Assembly (NCBI RefSeq): GCF_001509585.1 | Contig: NZ_LNCI01000019.1 | Location: 1 to 54,184 of the forward strand | Reading direction: 5' to 3' | DNA length: 54,184 nucleotides | DNA from: Tropicimonas marinistellae | GTDB lineage: Bacteria > Pseudomonadota > Alphaproteobacteria > Rhodobacterales > Rhodobacteraceae | In this document: positions 8,247 to 18,456 of the stretch, piece by piece | Numbering within the stretch: the first letter of the stretch is position 1 | Layout: each line of letters starts with the position of its first letter | Notes under the pieces: generated by a model | What the model was told of the DNA's origin: nothing | Database searches by the model: none | What the model saw: the letters and a program-made list of their open reading frames with translations, nothing else | Position numbers and translations under genes: made by a program

Positions 8247-9008
8247 ATGACGAAAATCGCCTTTCTGGCCAGCGGGGTTGAGGTCGCCCAGGATGCGCAA
8301 GAGACGCTGGCCGAGATGTACGGAAACCACGACCCGGAAGAGGCGGACGTGATCGTCGCTCTCGGCGGCGATGGGTTCATGCTCCAGACGCTGCACGGGA
8401 TGCAGCACCTCGATACGCCCGTCTACGGCATGAATTGCGGCACGGTCGGCTTCATGATGAACGAATACCATGCCGAGGGCTTGATCGAGCGGCTTTCCGA
8501 TGCGGAAGAAGAGACGATTCATCCGCTGGCGATGCGTGCCGTGACACCCGAGGGCGATGTCCACGACGCGCTGGCGCTCAACGAGGTTTCTCTGCTTCGA
8601 CAGGGACCACAGGTTGCCAAGCTACGGATATCGGTCGACGGGCGGGTGCGCATGGAAGAACTCGTCGCCGACGGGGCATTGGTGAGCACGCCGGCCGGTT
8701 CGACCGCGTACAACTACTCCGCACACGGGCCAATTGTGCCGATCGGTTCCGAAGTGCTGGCCCTGACGGCGATGTCGGCGTTTCGTCCCCGGCGCTGGCG
8801 CGGCGCCTTGTTGCCTGCTTCCGCAGAAGTGCGTTTCGATGTCCTGCAGCACGAAAAACGCCCCGTGATGGCCGAGGCGGACAGCCGGAACTCCGTGCGA
8901 AACGTTCTCACGGTGGTTATCCGCAGTCAGCCAGACATCAAGCACCGCTTGTTGTTCGATCCCGGTCATGGGCTCGAGGAGCGGCTGATCCGGGAGCAAT
9001 TCGTTTAA
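8247..9008 (+). CDS. nadK: NAD kinase
   Basis: The protein phosphorylates NAD to NADP, the source of cellular NADP(H). It has 253 residues, the compact form common in alphaproteobacteria. The diagnostic ATP-grasping motif is visible at VIVALGGDGFML (GGDG with the catalytic Asp), followed by GMNCGTVGFMMNEY (the NE/D-type motif region) and the conserved SAT-GSTAYNYSAHGPIV-like stretch (here TPAGSTAYNYSAHGP). GGGAG precedes the ATG. It is a single gene convergent with prpE. Confidence 0.95.
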   Translation: MTKIAFLASGVEVAQDAQETLAEMYGNHDPEEADVIVALGGDGFMLQTLHGMQHLDTPVYGMNCGTVGFMMNEYHAEGLIERLSDAEEETIHPLAMRAVTPEGDVHDALALNEVSLLRQGPQVAKLRISVDGRVRMEELVADGALVSTPAGSTAYNYSAHGPIVPIGSEVLALTAMSAFRPRRWRGALLPASAEVRFDVLQHEKRPVMAEADSRNSVRNVLTVVIRSQPDIKHRLLFDPGHGLEERLIREQFV

Positions 9009-9060
9009 GGCCACTGGATAATTGGCGGCCGCGACGGACCAGACCCATAGGCCTCGTCTC

Positions 9061-9087
9061 CGCCGCCTCGGTGTGCCCGGGGCGGCG
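9061..9087. terminator. Candidate bidirectional terminator between nadK and prpE
   Basis: CGCCGCC pairs with GGCGGCG across a 13-base loop in the gap between the convergent genes nadK and prpE. The hairpin is GC-rich but has no T-run on either strand, so this is a weak call. Confidence 0.3.
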
Positions 9088-9109
9088 GGAGGAACTCGCC
9101 GACAGGGTG

Positions 9110-11005
9110 CTAGCTTTGCTTCGCGTAGCCCGCGTCCTTTAAGGCAACCGTGATTTCGTCAAGGATCGCCGGGTCGTCGATTGTCGCCGGCATCTTGAAT
9201 GCTTCGTTGTCCGCGATTTTCTGCATCGTGCCGCGCAGGATTTTGCCAGAGCGGGTCTTTGGTAGCCGGTCGACCACGCACGCGTGTTTGAACGCCGCCA
9301 CCGGACCGATCTGGTCGCGCACCATGTAGACGCATTCGGCGATCACCTCTTCGGGCGAGCGTTCGTGGCCTGCATTCAGGCAAAGGAAGCCAAGCGGCAA
9401 CTGTCCCTTGAGCGTATCGGCGACCCCGATCACAGCGCATTCGGCAACGTCGGGATGGGCGGCAAGCACCTCCTCCATGGCGCCGGTGGAAAGCCGGTGG
9501 CCAGCGACGTTGATGACGTCGTCGGTGCGCGCCATGATGTAGAGGTAGCCGTCCTCATCCTTGTAGCCTGCGTCACCGGTCTCGTAGTAGCCGGGGAAAT
9601 GGGCCAGGTAGGACTTCATGTAGCGCTCGCCGGCATTCCAAAGCGTCGGCAGCGTGCCCGGCGGGAGCGGCAACTTGATCGCGATGGCACCCATCTGTCC
9701 GGCCGGCACCTCGTGCCCACCCTCGTCGAGGATATGCACGTCGTATCCGGGCATCGGCACGGACGGACTGCCGAGCTTGATCGGCAATTCCTCGATGCCC
9801 AGCGGGTTGGCAGCGATCGCCCAGCCGGTCTCGGTCTGCCACCAGTGGTCGACCACCGGAACGCCCAGGTGTTCCTGTGCCCACTTGATCGTGTCGGGAT
9901 CGGCTCTTTCGCCGGCGAGGTAGAGTGCCTTCAGGCCCGAAAGATCGTATTTCTTGATGAATTCGCCATTCGGGTCTTCGCGTTTGATGGCACGCAACGC
10001 CGTGGGCGCGGTAAAGAGCGCGCGAACCTTGTGTTCCTGGATCACCCGCCAGAACGTTCCGGCATCGGGTGTTCCCACGGGCTTTCCCTCGAAGATCACG
10101 GTGGTGTTGCCGTGGATCAGTGGCCCGTAGCAGATGTAGGAGTGTCCGACGACCCAGCCGACGTCGGACGCTGCCCAGAAGACGTCGCCCGGCTCCATGT
10201 TGTAGATGTTCTCCATCGTCCACTGGAGCGCGACGAGTTGACCGGCTGTGTGACGGATCACGCCCTTCGGTTGCCCGGTCGTGCCTGACGTGTAGAGGAT
10301 ATAGGAGGGATGGTTGCCTTCGACCGGAAGGCAGTCCACGGGATCGGTCCCATACTGGAAGCCATGCCAGTTGACATCGCGCCCCTCTTCGAGATGCGCG
10401 ACTTCCTGTTCGCGCTGGAAGACCACACAGAAGTCGGGCTGGTGCTCGGATTGTTCCAGTGCACCGTCGAGCAATGGCTTGTAGTGCACGACGCGGCCCG
10501 GCTCGATGCCGCAGGAGGCGGCGATGATGCACTTGGGCTTGGCGTCGTCGATCCGAACCGCAAGCTCATGCGCGGCGAAGCCCCCGAAGACGACCGAATG
10601 AATGGCGCCGATCCGCGAGCATGCGAGCATCGCCTCAACCGCTTCGGGGATCATCGGCATGTAGATGATGACGCGGTCGCCTTTGCCGACGCCCTTGGCC
10701 TTCAAGCCGCCTGCGAGGCTGGCGACGCGATTGCGCAGTTCGAAGAAGGTGATCTCACGCCGGGAGTGGGTGACGGGGCTGTCGTGGATGATTGCGACCT
10801 GATCGCCGCGGCCGGCCTCGACGTGCCGGTCAACCGCGTTGTAGCAGGTGTTGACCATGGCGTCGGAGTACCACTCGTAGATCGGCGCGTTCTCGTCGAA
10901 CAGGGCCCTGGACGGCGGGCTGAACCAATCGACCGCCTCCGCCGCCTTCATCCAGAACGCCTCCGGGTCCGTTTTCCAGGCGTCATAGATGTCGGAATAT
11001 CCCAT
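9110..11005 (-). CDS. prpE: Propionyl-CoA synthetase (acetyl-CoA synthetase-like)
   Basis: The enzyme activates a short-chain acid, most likely propionate, to its CoA thioester through an acyl-adenylate. The 631-residue protein begins with the ACAS N-terminal region and continues with the AMP-binding domain: YTSGTTGQPKGV (P-loop-like), then GWVVGHSYICYGPL, WWQTETGW, YETGDAGYKDEDGY. It ends with the C-terminal catalytic lysine motif TRSGKILRGTM, where lysine is regulated by acetylation in relatives. GWVVGHSYICYGPL favours the PrpE branch over Acs. No methylcitrate-cycle genes are beside it. The substrate is inferred. Confidence 0.88.
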   Translation of the reverse strand: MGYSDIYDAWKTDPEAFWMKAAEAVDWFSPPSRALFDENAPIYEWYSDAMVNTCYNAVDRHVEAGRGDQVAIIHDSPVTHSRREITFFELRNRVASLAGGLKAKGVGKGDRVIIYMPMIPEAVEAMLACSRIGAIHSVVFGGFAAHELAVRIDDAKPKCIIAASCGIEPGRVVHYKPLLDGALEQSEHQPDFCVVFQREQEVAHLEEGRDVNWHGFQYGTDPVDCLPVEGNHPSYILYTSGTTGQPKGVIRHTAGQLVALQWTMENIYNMEPGDVFWAASDVGWVVGHSYICYGPLIHGNTTVIFEGKPVGTPDAGTFWRVIQEHKVRALFTAPTALRAIKREDPNGEFIKKYDLSGLKALYLAGERADPDTIKWAQEHLGVPVVDHWWQTETGWAIAANPLGIEELPIKLGSPSVPMPGYDVHILDEGGHEVPAGQMGAIAIKLPLPPGTLPTLWNAGERYMKSYLAHFPGYYETGDAGYKDEDGYLYIMARTDDVINVAGHRLSTGAMEEVLAAHPDVAECAVIGVADTLKGQLPLGFLCLNAGHERSPEEVIAECVYMVRDQIGPVAAFKHACVVDRLPKTRSGKILRGTMQKIADNEAFKMPATIDDPAILDEITVALKDAGYAKQS

Positions 11006-11184
11006 GAAACTCTCTCCTCCGAAGCTTTGCAGGAGTTACGCAAACCGGGCGGTTCCACGCAAGTCTGTTGCGTGGGCACTTCGTCGCGTTTGTACGCTAA
11101 CGTATGCGGATATGACGAGGCATGACGCCGCACCGCAGAAAGTCGTGCGGCGCTTCAGGTCCCGATGCCGTGGGAGCGGGGTCC

Positions 11185-11625
11185 CTAACCGTCCAAAGCG
11201 TTGCGGAGGACGGTGTCCACGTTGCGGCTCATCGCCAATTTGCCGCCAAGTACATCCTCGACGGCGATCCACTGCGCCTCAAGGGCATCATCGGCAGCGC
11301 GAGGCGTGCCGGAGAGATAGCGACACAGGATGGCTAAGAGGTGGAAGTGGTACCGCACCGCGCCCGCATCGTCGCGTGACACGACTTCCAGGGTGGTAAG
11401 GTGTCTGACCGGCTCGGCGATCACCGACGTCTCTTCCCTAAGTTCGCGCGCGGCGGCCTGAAGGGCAGTCTCTCCGGCCTCGATATGACCGCCGGGATAC
11501 CCCCACAGGCCGGCATCCGGATCGTTCCGCCGCCGGACAAGCAGTACGCTGCCGCGTTGGGGCAGAACGGCCAATGCGGCTTGTTTTGGATGTGGCGCCA
11601 TTGGCGGGTGTGTTCTTGTCGGCAT
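11185..11625 (-). CDS. Nudix hydrolase
   Basis: The 146-residue protein carries a Nudix box at about residues 45-67, GHIEAGETALQAAARELREET, matching the metal-binding REXXEE core (RELREE). The glycine normally near the box end is replaced by Ser/Val, a small deviation. Such enzymes hydrolyse nucleoside diphosphates linked to another group, for example oxidised nucleotides or ADP-ribose; the substrate cannot be told. It lies on the opposite strand to the nucleoside-salvage operon that starts about 200 bases away, which fits a nucleotide-sanitising role without proving it. Confidence 0.85.
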   Translation of the reverse strand: MPTRTHPPMAPHPKQAALAVLPQRGSVLLVRRRNDPDAGLWGYPGGHIEAGETALQAAARELREETSVIAEPVRHLTTLEVVSRDDAGAVRYHFHLLAILCRYLSGTPRAADDALEAQWIAVEDVLGGKLAMSRNVDTVLRNALDG

Positions 11626-11831
11626 GAATTCTTCTAACTCTTACTATCGATGTGCCCGCAATCGCGCACCGGTTCAACACCTTGCCCAGCTGGACATGCC
11701 GGGGCCGTGTTCCGAGCCCGCCCAAGCGGGTTCGTCCGGTTGAGTGAAAGTGGCGCGGGCGCCGTTGCTCACGAGACCCCTTGCATCGGACTGACGCGCC
11801 GAACAGACTGTCAAAAAAAACGGAGCATCCC

Positions 11832-12233
11832 ATGTCCGAAAGCCCGCTAATGGATGCCGCGCGCGCGGTGCGAGAGAAGGCCTACGTCCCCTATTCGGAT
11901 TTCAAGGTTGGCGCGGCCATCCGGGCGCCGTCAGGCGCAATCTATTCAGGCTGCAACGTTGAAAACGTGGCCTACCCGGAAGGCACCTGCGCCGAGGCTG
12001 GGGCCATCGCCGCCATGGCTGCAGCCGGTGAATACCGGATCGAGGAAGTCGCAGTGATCGCGGATAGTCCAGCACCAGTTCCTCCCTGCGGCGGCTGCCG
12101 ACAGAAGCTGAAGGAATTCGCGGCGGGGGACGTGAAGGTCACGATGGCAACGACAGACGGAAAGACGCTGACGATGACGGTCGCCGAATTGTTGCCCGGT
12201 GCCTTCGGCGCCGAGCACATGGAGCGTGGGTGA
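11832..12233 (+). CDS. cdd: Cytidine deaminase
   Basis: It deaminates cytidine and deoxycytidine to uridine and deoxyuridine. At 133 residues it is the short tetrameric form with one zinc per subunit. The zinc site is visible: CAEAGAIAAM (Cys plus catalytic Glu) and PPCGGCRQKLKEF (two Cys). NVENVAYPEGTCAE is the nucleoside-binding region. CGGAGCATCCC precedes the ATG. It is the first gene of a five-gene salvage operon, followed by deoA after 4 bases. Confidence 0.95.
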   Translation: MSESPLMDAARAVREKAYVPYSDFKVGAAIRAPSGAIYSGCNVENVAYPEGTCAEAGAIAAMAAAGEYRIEEVAVIADSPAPVPPCGGCRQKLKEFAAGDVKVTMATTDGKTLTMTVAELLPGAFGAEHMERG

Positions 12234-12237
12234 TCGC

Positions 12238-13548
12238 ATGGATGCCAAGGCGATCCTCTCGATCTTGCGCCGGGGGCACGAGATCTCGGCACAGGAAGCC
12301 GCGTGGTTCGGTGGGGCGGTCGGCGCGGGTGCTGTGACGGATGCGCAGGTCGGCGCGTTTGCCATGGGCGTCTGCCGCGCTCCGTTGAGCGAGGCGGCGC
12401 GTGTTGCGCTGACGCAGGCGATGCGCGACAGCGGCGAGGTCTTGACCTGGGACCTGCCCGGGCCGGTGCTCGACAAGCATTCCACAGGGGGCGTCGGCGA
12501 TGCCGTATCGCTGCCGCTCGCTCCCGCGCTTGCGGCTTGCGGGGCCTATGTCCCGATGATCTCGGGCCGGGGGCTGGGGCATACCGGCGGCACGCTGGAC
12601 AAGCTGGAGGCCATTCCGGGTTACACGGCCGAAGTTTCCCAGCAGCAGTTGCGGGAAATCGTGGCGGATGTGGGCTGTGCAATCGTCGGCGCTTCGGGCG
12701 AGATCGCACCGTCCGACAAGCGACTCTACGCAATCCGGGATGTTACGGGGACCGTGGAGAGTATCGACCTCATCACCGCCTCGATCCTGTCCAAGAAGCT
12801 TGCCGCCGGGCTGGAAGGGCTGGTTTTGGATGTCAAGGTAGGCTCCGGCGCCTTCATGGAGGACATCGACAGCGCACGCGCGCTGGCGCAGTCGCTTGTG
12901 TCCACGGCCACGGGTGCGGGGTGCCGCACGGCGGCGTTGATCACCGACATGAGCCAGCCGCTGATCGATAGCGCGGGCAACGCGCTTGAGGTGGCGGAAG
13001 TGATGCGGACCTTGACGGGCGAGGCGGTGACGGAGCCACTCTGGCAACTCACGGTCGCGTTGGGCGGCGCTCTGCTCGCGACCGGCGGGCTCGCCGATGA
13101 TGCGGACGCAGGCGAAACGAAGATCGAAGACGCGCTGCGCTCGGGCCGTGCGGTCGAGGGGTTCGAACGCATGATTGCAGCACTCGGCGGCCCGTCGGAT
13201 TTCGTCGGCTCCTGGCGGCGCTACCTGCCGGTGGCCCCGGTGGTGCGCGACATCTTTCCCGAAGCAACAGGACCGGTAACGGGCATCGACACCCGGGCAG
13301 TCGGAATGGCCGTGGTCCACCTGGGGGGCGGGCGGCTTCGCGAGGGCGACGTTCTCGACCATTCCGTCGGGTTTGACCGGCTCGCGGGGATTGGCGCCGA
13401 GGTTTCGGCAGCTTGGCCACTGGCGCAGGTGCACGCCGCCACCGAGGCGGATGCTGAGGCGGCAGAGGCGGCCATTCGCGGGGCCTATACAATTGGCGGG
13501 GCAGGGGCAGCACCGCCACTGCTGGTTCAGGAGAGGATAGGACCATGA
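12238..13548 (+). CDS. deoA: Thymidine phosphorylase
   Basis: It splits thymidine or deoxyuridine with phosphate to the base and 2-deoxyribose 1-phosphate. The 436-residue length is normal. [19 protein letters not shown] is the phosphate-binding region, followed by [33 protein letters not shown] and KVGSGAFM, all classic for the family. The ATG at 12238 is taken because cdd stops at 12233 and the family starts at about this point. Its stop overlaps the deoB start (ATGA), and deoB uses the product of this reaction. Confidence 0.96.
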   Translation: MDAKAILSILRRGHEISAQEAAWFGGAVGAGAVTDAQVGAFAMGVCRAPLSEAARVALTQAMRDSGEVLTWDLPGPVLDKHSTGGVGDAVSLPLAPALAACGAYVPMISGRGLGHTGGTLDKLEAIPGYTAEVSQQQLREIVADVGCAIVGASGEIAPSDKRLYAIRDVTGTVESIDLITASILSKKLAAGLEGLVLDVKVGSGAFMEDIDSARALAQSLVSTATGAGCRTAALITDMSQPLIDSAGNALEVAEVMRTLTGEAVTEPLWQLTVALGGALLATGGLADDADAGETKIEDALRSGRAVEGFERMIAALGGPSDFVGSWRRYLPVAPVVRDIFPEATGPVTGIDTRAVGMAVVHLGGGRLREGDVLDHSVGFDRLAGIGAEVSAAWPLAQVHAATEADAEAAEAAIRGAYTIGGAGAAPPLLVQERIGP

Positions 13549-14756
13549 CACGCGCGTTTCTCGTCGTGATGGATTCGGTCGGATGCGGTGGCGCGCCGGA
13601 CGCGGGCCGCTTCTTCAACGGGAACGTGCCGGACACCGGCGCGAACACCTTGCTCCATATCGCGCAGGCCTGCGCTGCCGGGCGTGCAGAAAACGGGCGC
13701 AGCGGGCCATTGAAAGTGCCGGTCCTCGACGGGCTTGGGCTCGGCGCATCGGTTCGGCTGGCATCGGGCGAGTCTGCTCCGGGGTTGGAGGCCGACCCGG
13801 CCGCGCAGTTCGGTGCGGCGACCGAGGTCTCGCCGGGCAAGGATACGCCGTCTGGCCACTGGGAACTGGCCGGTGTGCCCGTCCCATGGGACTGGCACTA
13901 CTTTCCGGACACGCAGCCCGCTTTCCCAGAAGAGCTCATGCGCGCTGCCCGCGACGCGGCCGGGACCGACGGAACGCTCGGAAACTGCCATGCGTCCGGC
14001 ACGCAGATACTGGCCGATCTCGGAGCCGAGCACATGCGAACGGGTTGGCCGATCTGCTACACCTCTGCCGATAGCGTGTTCCAGATCGCCGCGCACGAGG
14101 AGACGTTCGGCGAGCCGCGCCTGCAAAAACTCTGCGTCGATCTCGCGCCGATGCTGCACGAGATGAAGGTCGGTCGGGTAATAGCCCGCCCGTTCGTCGG
14201 TTCTCCTGAAGAGGGGTTCACCCGTACGACCAATCGCCACGATTATGCAATCGCGCCGCCTGAACCAACATTGTGCGATTGGGTGCAGGCCGCCGGAGGA
14301 AGGGTGCAGGCGGTGGGAAAGATTGGCGATATCTTCTCGATGCAAGGGATCGACGAGGTGCGCAAGGGTTCGGATCGGGCCCTTATGGGGCACCTTTCTG
14401 ACCTGGTGGGCGAAGCTCCGGACGGCAGCCTCACCTTCGCCAATTTCGTCGAGTTTGACAGTCTCTACGGTCATCGGCGCGATGTTTCCGGCTATGCGGC
14501 GGCGCTCGAATGGTTTGATGCCGGCATTGGCCAGCTTCTGCCCCGCCTGCGCGACGGAGACCTTCTGCTCCTTACAGCGGATCACGGGAACGACCCCACC
14601 TGGGCCGGCACCGATCACACGCGAGAACGGGTGCCGGTGCTTTGTGTCGGGAAAGGCGCGGGGTCGGTGGGGCAGGTGGCGTTTGCAGATGTCGCGGCCA
14701 GTGTCGCTGCGCACCTCGGTATTCAGGCACAAGGGCCGGGACAGAGCTTCCTGTGA
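13545..14756 (+). CDS. deoB: Phosphopentomutase
   Basis: It interconverts (deoxy)ribose 1-phosphate and 5-phosphate, feeding nucleoside sugars to central metabolism. The 403-residue protein is a member of the alkaline-phosphatase superfamily. The N-terminal metal site appears as [16 protein letters not shown], and the second metal site as [28 protein letters not shown] contains the phosphorylatable Thr. It overlaps deoA by 4 bases and the next gene by 1 base. Confidence 0.96.
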   Translation: MTRAFLVVMDSVGCGGAPDAGRFFNGNVPDTGANTLLHIAQACAAGRAENGRSGPLKVPVLDGLGLGASVRLASGESAPGLEADPAAQFGAATEVSPGKDTPSGHWELAGVPVPWDWHYFPDTQPAFPEELMRAARDAAGTDGTLGNCHASGTQILADLGAEHMRTGWPICYTSADSVFQIAAHEETFGEPRLQKLCVDLAPMLHEMKVGRVIARPFVGSPEEGFTRTTNRHDYAIAPPEPTLCDWVQAAGGRVQAVGKIGDIFSMQGIDEVRKGSDRALMGHLSDLVGEAPDGSLTFANFVEFDSLYGHRRDVSGYAAALEWFDAGIGQLLPRLRDGDLLLLTADHGNDPTWAGTDHTRERVPVLCVGKGAGSVGQVAFADVAASVAAHLGIQAQGPGQSFL

Positions 14757-15742
14757 TGCGCGGTGTGCCGAAGGTCGAGTTGCACCTGCATCTGGAAGGC
14801 GCCGCCCCGCCGGGCTTCGTGCGCTCCCTCGCCGCTGAAAAGCGCGTGGATCTATCGGGTATTTTCGATGAGAGCGGCTCCTACGCGTACGACGGTTTCG
14901 TGGATTTCCTGCGTGTTTACGAGGCCGCGACGTCTGTCATCGAGACGCCCGAGGACTACGGGCGACTCGTCCGGACCGTTTTGGAGGAACTCGCGTATCA
15001 CGGCGTGGTTTATGCAGAAACGTTCGTGTCGCCCGACTTCTGCGGGGGCGGCGACCTTGCCGCTTGGCGCGAATATCTTGCGTCGATGCAAGAGGCCGCG
15101 GCCGCTGCCGAGGCAACCGACGGTATCGTATTGCGTGGTGTCGTCACGCCGATCCGCCACTTCGGCCCTGAGCGCGCGAAGGCACCGGCCCTTTGCGCGG
15201 CCGAAACGGCAGGCGACTGGATCGTGGGCTTCGGCATGGGCGGGAACGAGGCCGTTGGCAATCCGGGCGATTTCGCCTGGGCGTTCGATTGCGCTCGCGA
15301 AGCCGGCCTGCGTCTGACCTGTCACGCTGGCGAGTGGGGCGGGCCGGACAGTGTCCGTGGGGCGGTGGACGACCTGCGCGTGGAACGGATCGGCCATGGT
15401 GTGCGCGCCATCGAGGACCTGGCGCTTGTCGGCGACCTGGCTGAGCGCGGGATCGTGTTGGAAGTCTGCCCCGGCTCGAATATCGCGCTTGGTCTTTATC
15501 CCGACTGGGCTGCACATCCCATCGAGCGCCTTCGTTCCCGCGGCGTTAAAGTAACGGTATCCACCGACGATCCGCCTTTCTTCCACACCACGATGACCCG
15601 TGAATTCGAACGTCTGGCCGACACATTCGGCTGGGACACGGACGATTTCGCCGCGCTCAATCGCCTTGCCGCCGAGGCCGCCTTCTGCGATGCCGAAACC
15701 CGCAAGACGATCCTGAAAAAACTGGAGGCAGCCGATGTATGA
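14756..15742 (+). CDS. add: Adenosine deaminase
   Basis: It deaminates adenosine (and deoxyadenosine) to inosine. The 328-residue TIM-barrel protein has the zinc ligands in HLHLEGA near the N-terminus, then TCHAGEWGG and STDDPPFF, all typical of the family; GHGVRAI carries another conserved His. The start at 14756 shares one base with the deoB stop. An adenine deaminase of the same family is possible, but the salvage operon favours adenosine. It overlaps upp by 8 bases. Confidence 0.92.
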   Translation: MRGVPKVELHLHLEGAAPPGFVRSLAAEKRVDLSGIFDESGSYAYDGFVDFLRVYEAATSVIETPEDYGRLVRTVLEELAYHGVVYAETFVSPDFCGGGDLAAWREYLASMQEAAAAAEATDGIVLRGVVTPIRHFGPERAKAPALCAAETAGDWIVGFGMGGNEAVGNPGDFAWAFDCAREAGLRLTCHAGEWGGPDSVRGAVDDLRVERIGHGVRAIEDLALVGDLAERGIVLEVCPGSNIALGLYPDWAAHPIERLRSRGVKVTVSTDDPPFFHTTMTREFERLADTFGWDTDDFAALNRLAAEAAFCDAETRKTILKKLEAADV

Positions 15743-16367
15743 CCACCTGACCGTCGTCGATCACCCGCTTGTGCAACACAAGCTGACCCTGATGCGGGAC
15801 AAGGAGACCTCCACTGCGAAGTTCCGCCAGCTCCTGCGCGAGATAAGTCAGCTTCTTGCGTACGAAGTGACCTTCGACATGGAGATGGAAGAGGTCGAGG
15901 TCGAAACGCCACTCACAAAGATGAAGGCACCGAAACTCTCCGGCAAGAAGATGGCCTTGATCTCGATCCTGCGTGCCGGGAACGGGCTGCTCGACGGCAT
16001 CCTGGAACTCATTCCCGGCTCGCGGGTCGGGTTCGTCGGGCTCTACCGCGACCCAGAAACGCTGCAGCCGGTGCAGTATTACTTCAAGGTGCCGGAAGAC
16101 CTGAGCGATCGTCTGGTGATCGTCGTCGATCCCATGCTCGCCACGGGAAATTCCTCCGCGGCAGCAATCGATTTGCTGAAAAAGGCAGGCGCGACCAACA
16201 TTCGGTTCCTGTGTCTGCTCGCGGCACCCGAAGGCGTCGCGCGGATGAAAGAAGCGCACCCTGACGTCCCGATTGTCACCGCCTCGCTTGACAAGCAATT
16301 GAATGATCACGGCTATATCGTGCCGGGACTTGGCGACGCAGGCGACCGCATGTTCGGCACGAAGTAG
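15735..16367 (+). CDS. upp: Uracil phosphoribosyltransferase
   Basis: It recycles uracil to UMP with PRPP. The 210-residue length fits. The PRPP-binding loop is seen as [18 protein letters not shown], and the C-terminal uracil-binding region as [33 protein letters not shown] at the N-terminus is the family start. It is the last gene of the salvage operon: cytidine is turned to uracil by cdd and deoA, and uracil is captured here. Confidence 0.97.
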   Translation: MYDHLTVVDHPLVQHKLTLMRDKETSTAKFRQLLREISQLLAYEVTFDMEMEEVEVETPLTKMKAPKLSGKKMALISILRAGNGLLDGILELIPGSRVGFVGLYRDPETLQPVQYYFKVPEDLSDRLVIVVDPMLATGNSSAAAIDLLKKAGATNIRFLCLLAAPEGVARMKEAHPDVPIVTASLDKQLNDHGYIVPGLGDAGDRMFGTK

Positions 16368-16450
16368 ATCGAGCGACTTCGAGACAAAAAAGACTTTACT
16401 CGATTAGGGCCATCCGGCATCCTGCACCGCAACATCTTGTGGGGATAACA

Positions 16451-17341
16451 ATGAAGATGCGGGCCCTTTTCGTGGCTCTGCTGGCGACTGCCATCGCCGC
16501 GGAGATCGCGCCGGCCAACGCGGCTGGTGGAGCAGGCGGACCGGCGGAATTGCCGCCAGAAGGGTTCGATGCGCCGCAGTACGTCGACAGCGAAGGCTGC
16601 GTTTTCGTTCGGGCCGAACTCGACGGTGCCGTAAACTGGGTGCCGCGGATGACCCGCGACCGGAAGCCCGTCTGTGGCATGCAGCCTACGCTTTCGGTCG
16701 TTGCCGCCGTCCCGACTACGGCGGAGACGCCGGCGTCAATGCAACCAGCCGAGGCCGCCGACACTGCGATTGCACCCGTTGCGGTCACCAAGCCGAAACG
16801 CAAGAGTAGCGGCGCGAAACGGACCGTCGCGGCGCCCCTCAGCCCGGCACAGAGTGCGCCGGCGGTCCAGATCCGCTGCCCGGGAAATACGCCCGTGATG
16901 TACCGCAAGGTCAGCGGCAACAAGGTTTCGATCTGGTGCGGCAAGGCAGGTGCCAGTGCGACCACCAAGCTGCCAGAGCCGCCTCCGGGCTACAAATACG
17001 CTTTCGATGAGGGCCGGTACAATCCAAACCGTGGTCCTGTCGCGGCCACCGCGGACACTGCGTCGTCTGTGGAAACGACGCGCGCACCAAGCAAACCGGC
17101 CACGGCCACGCTGGCGGGGCGGTACGTTCAGGTGGGTACATATGGTGTACCGCAGAACGCGACGAACGCAGTGTCGCGGTTGCAGAAGACCGGATTGCCC
17201 GTCGGTACCGCACGCTATACAAGCGGGTCCAAGCAATACCAGGTTGTTCTGGCGGGCCCCTTCGCAACAGATGCGCAAGTTCGTCAGGCGGTTGAAACCG
17301 CACGCCGCGCCGGGTTCTCCGATGCGTTCCCGAGGCGGTAA
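16451..17341 (+). CDS. Secreted SPOR-domain protein
   Basis: The 296-residue protein starts with a Sec signal peptide (MKMRALFVALLATAIAAEIAPANA, in two parts a charged start and hydrophobic core). It has a Cys-containing segment (EGCVFVRAELDGAVNWVPR) and a long Ala/Pro/Thr-rich linker with a basic patch. It ends in a SPOR domain (about residues 220-296: YVQVGTYGVPQNATNAVSRL, then YQVVLAGPF). SPOR domains bind denuded peptidoglycan glycans at division sites, so a periplasmic septal role is likely. An upstream GTG at 16439 is an alternative start. It ends at a strong terminator. Confidence 0.85.
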   Translation: MKMRALFVALLATAIAAEIAPANAAGGAGGPAELPPEGFDAPQYVDSEGCVFVRAELDGAVNWVPRMTRDRKPVCGMQPTLSVVAAVPTTAETPASMQPAEAADTAIAPVAVTKPKRKSSGAKRTVAAPLSPAQSAPAVQIRCPGNTPVMYRKVSGNKVSIWCGKAGASATTKLPEPPPGYKYAFDEGRYNPNRGPVAATADTASSVETTRAPSKPATATLAGRYVQVGTYGVPQNATNAVSRLQKTGLPVGTARYTSGSKQYQVVLAGPFATDAQVRQAVETARRAGFSDAFPRR

Positions 17342-17394
17342 GCAGAAGAATAATAACTAAGAAAAAGAGACAGATGCAGGTCTCATCCAGGCTA

Positions 17395-17434
17395 ACGCCT
17401 CGCCCGTGATCCGGGCGGGGCGTCGCCCTTTTTG
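17395..17434. terminator. Terminator between convergent genes
   Basis: ACGCCTCGCCCG and CGGGCGGGGCGT form a twelve-position stem with one mismatch and a five-base loop, followed on the plus strand within a few bases by CTTTTT. It terminates the SPOR-protein gene and may also serve the gene arriving from the other strand. Confidence 0.85.
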
Positions 17435-17439
17435 GGGGT

Positions 17440-18456
17440 CTAGCCCTCGCAAATCTGCTGAAGCGCGACCCAGTCCCCGTCTTCCAGAACGGTGCTTGCG
17501 TCTTCGCCGCGCATGGGATCTGCCTCGATCAGGCCAAGCGTGGCCTCTCCGGTGACGTCGAGCGCATAGGCGTAGGGTGTGGAGGAAAGCCCGGCTGCTG
17601 CAAATCGCGCGGCGAGCGCCTCCTCGGCCACGGGGGCCGGCGCCGAAGCCGTCAGGGTTTCCGCGTAGGATTGCAGGGCGTTGTCCGGAAGGTGCCCGGT
17701 CGTCAGAAGACGCAGAACGGCGACGAGACCGGCACTTTCCAGCAGCGGCTCCAGCGGATCCAGGCTGCCACTACGGGCATCTTCGGCAAGGATATAGCCA
17801 GCGACGACCTCGACGGATTCGTGGTCTTCAACCAGACGGCTGTTGATCAGTATCGTGCCCCCAGGCAGCGATACCGTGTCGGGTATCCCGCCCTTGAGAA
17901 CCAGCAGGCGCGTGGTGTCGGGGATCATGAGACGCTGTGACAATCGCGCCAGGGCGCGGTCGCCGCGTTTCGAGTGGCACGGTGCTCCGGAAACCCGCCC
18001 GATCGCAGCGAAGAGGCGATTGCCAATCTCGTCTCGACTTGGTTCGGGCACGACCTCGAGCGTGTGCGTCATGAGAGCCCCCGGCATCCAGAATGCCAGC
18101 GCACCCGCCGTCAATAGGGCTGCGCCAGCCGTCAGGAAGAGGCGCAACCGCCCCTGTCGCGGCCTGGATTTCAGGAGCGCACTTCGTACCTGTTCGATCG
18201 CGTCGACCATTGACGTGTCGTCTATTTCGAGCGTTTCGATTGCCTCGGCCGATGGCGTGTAGAGCGCTGGTGTCTTGCCGCGATTGATACGAACCACCGC
18301 AGCCAGGGACCAATGGCTGAGCGGGCGCCCGGTTCGGTCGCAAATAACGAGCGATGCATCGCCAAAAGAGACGATGACATTCTGCCTCTGGGCGTTGGGT
18401 TCGGGTTTCCAGACGCCCGGGCATTCCAGCCTGGCATATTGCTTGAGCGCCGTCAT
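17440..18456 (-). CDS. Membrane-anchored M48-like protein, probably an inactive peptidase
   Basis: The 338-residue protein has a soluble N-terminal part (1-105), one transmembrane segment (about 108-130) and a C-terminal domain resembling an M48 metallopeptidase. The substrate-binding LPGG and the following helix are present (SLPGGTILINSRLVEDHESVEVVAGYI), and EEALAARFAAAGL resembles the third-ligand helix. Where HExxH should stand the sequence reads AGYILAED, so the zinc ligands are missing. I therefore infer a pseudopeptidase that binds rather than cuts. The ATG at 18456 is preferred over longer open frames upstream, whose sequence is not protein-like. Confidence 0.7.
   Translation of the reverse strand: MTALKQYARLECPGVWKPEPNAQRQNVIVSFGDASLVICDRTGRPLSHWSLAAVVRINRGKTPALYTPSAEAIETLEIDDTSMVDAIEQVRSALLKSRPRQGRLRLFLTAGAALLTAGALAFWMPGALMTHTLEVVPEPSRDEIGNRLFAAIGRVSGAPCHSKRGDRALARLSQRLMIPDTTRLLVLKGGIPDTVSLPGGTILINSRLVEDHESVEVVAGYILAEDARSGSLDPLEPLLESAGLVAVLRLLTTGHLPDNALQSYAETLTASAPAPVAEEALAARFAAAGLSSTPYAYALDVTGEATLGLIEADPMRGEDASTVLEDGDWVALQQICEG

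Noticed and set aside
12139-13551. Minus-strand open frame of 470 codons antisense to deoA
   Set aside because: It mirrors deoA codon structure; no start signal or domain is seen.
16361-16395. Terminator after upp (CGAAGT against ACTTCG)
   Set aside because: The stem is only six pairs with a ten-base loop and is followed by an A-run rather than a T-run.
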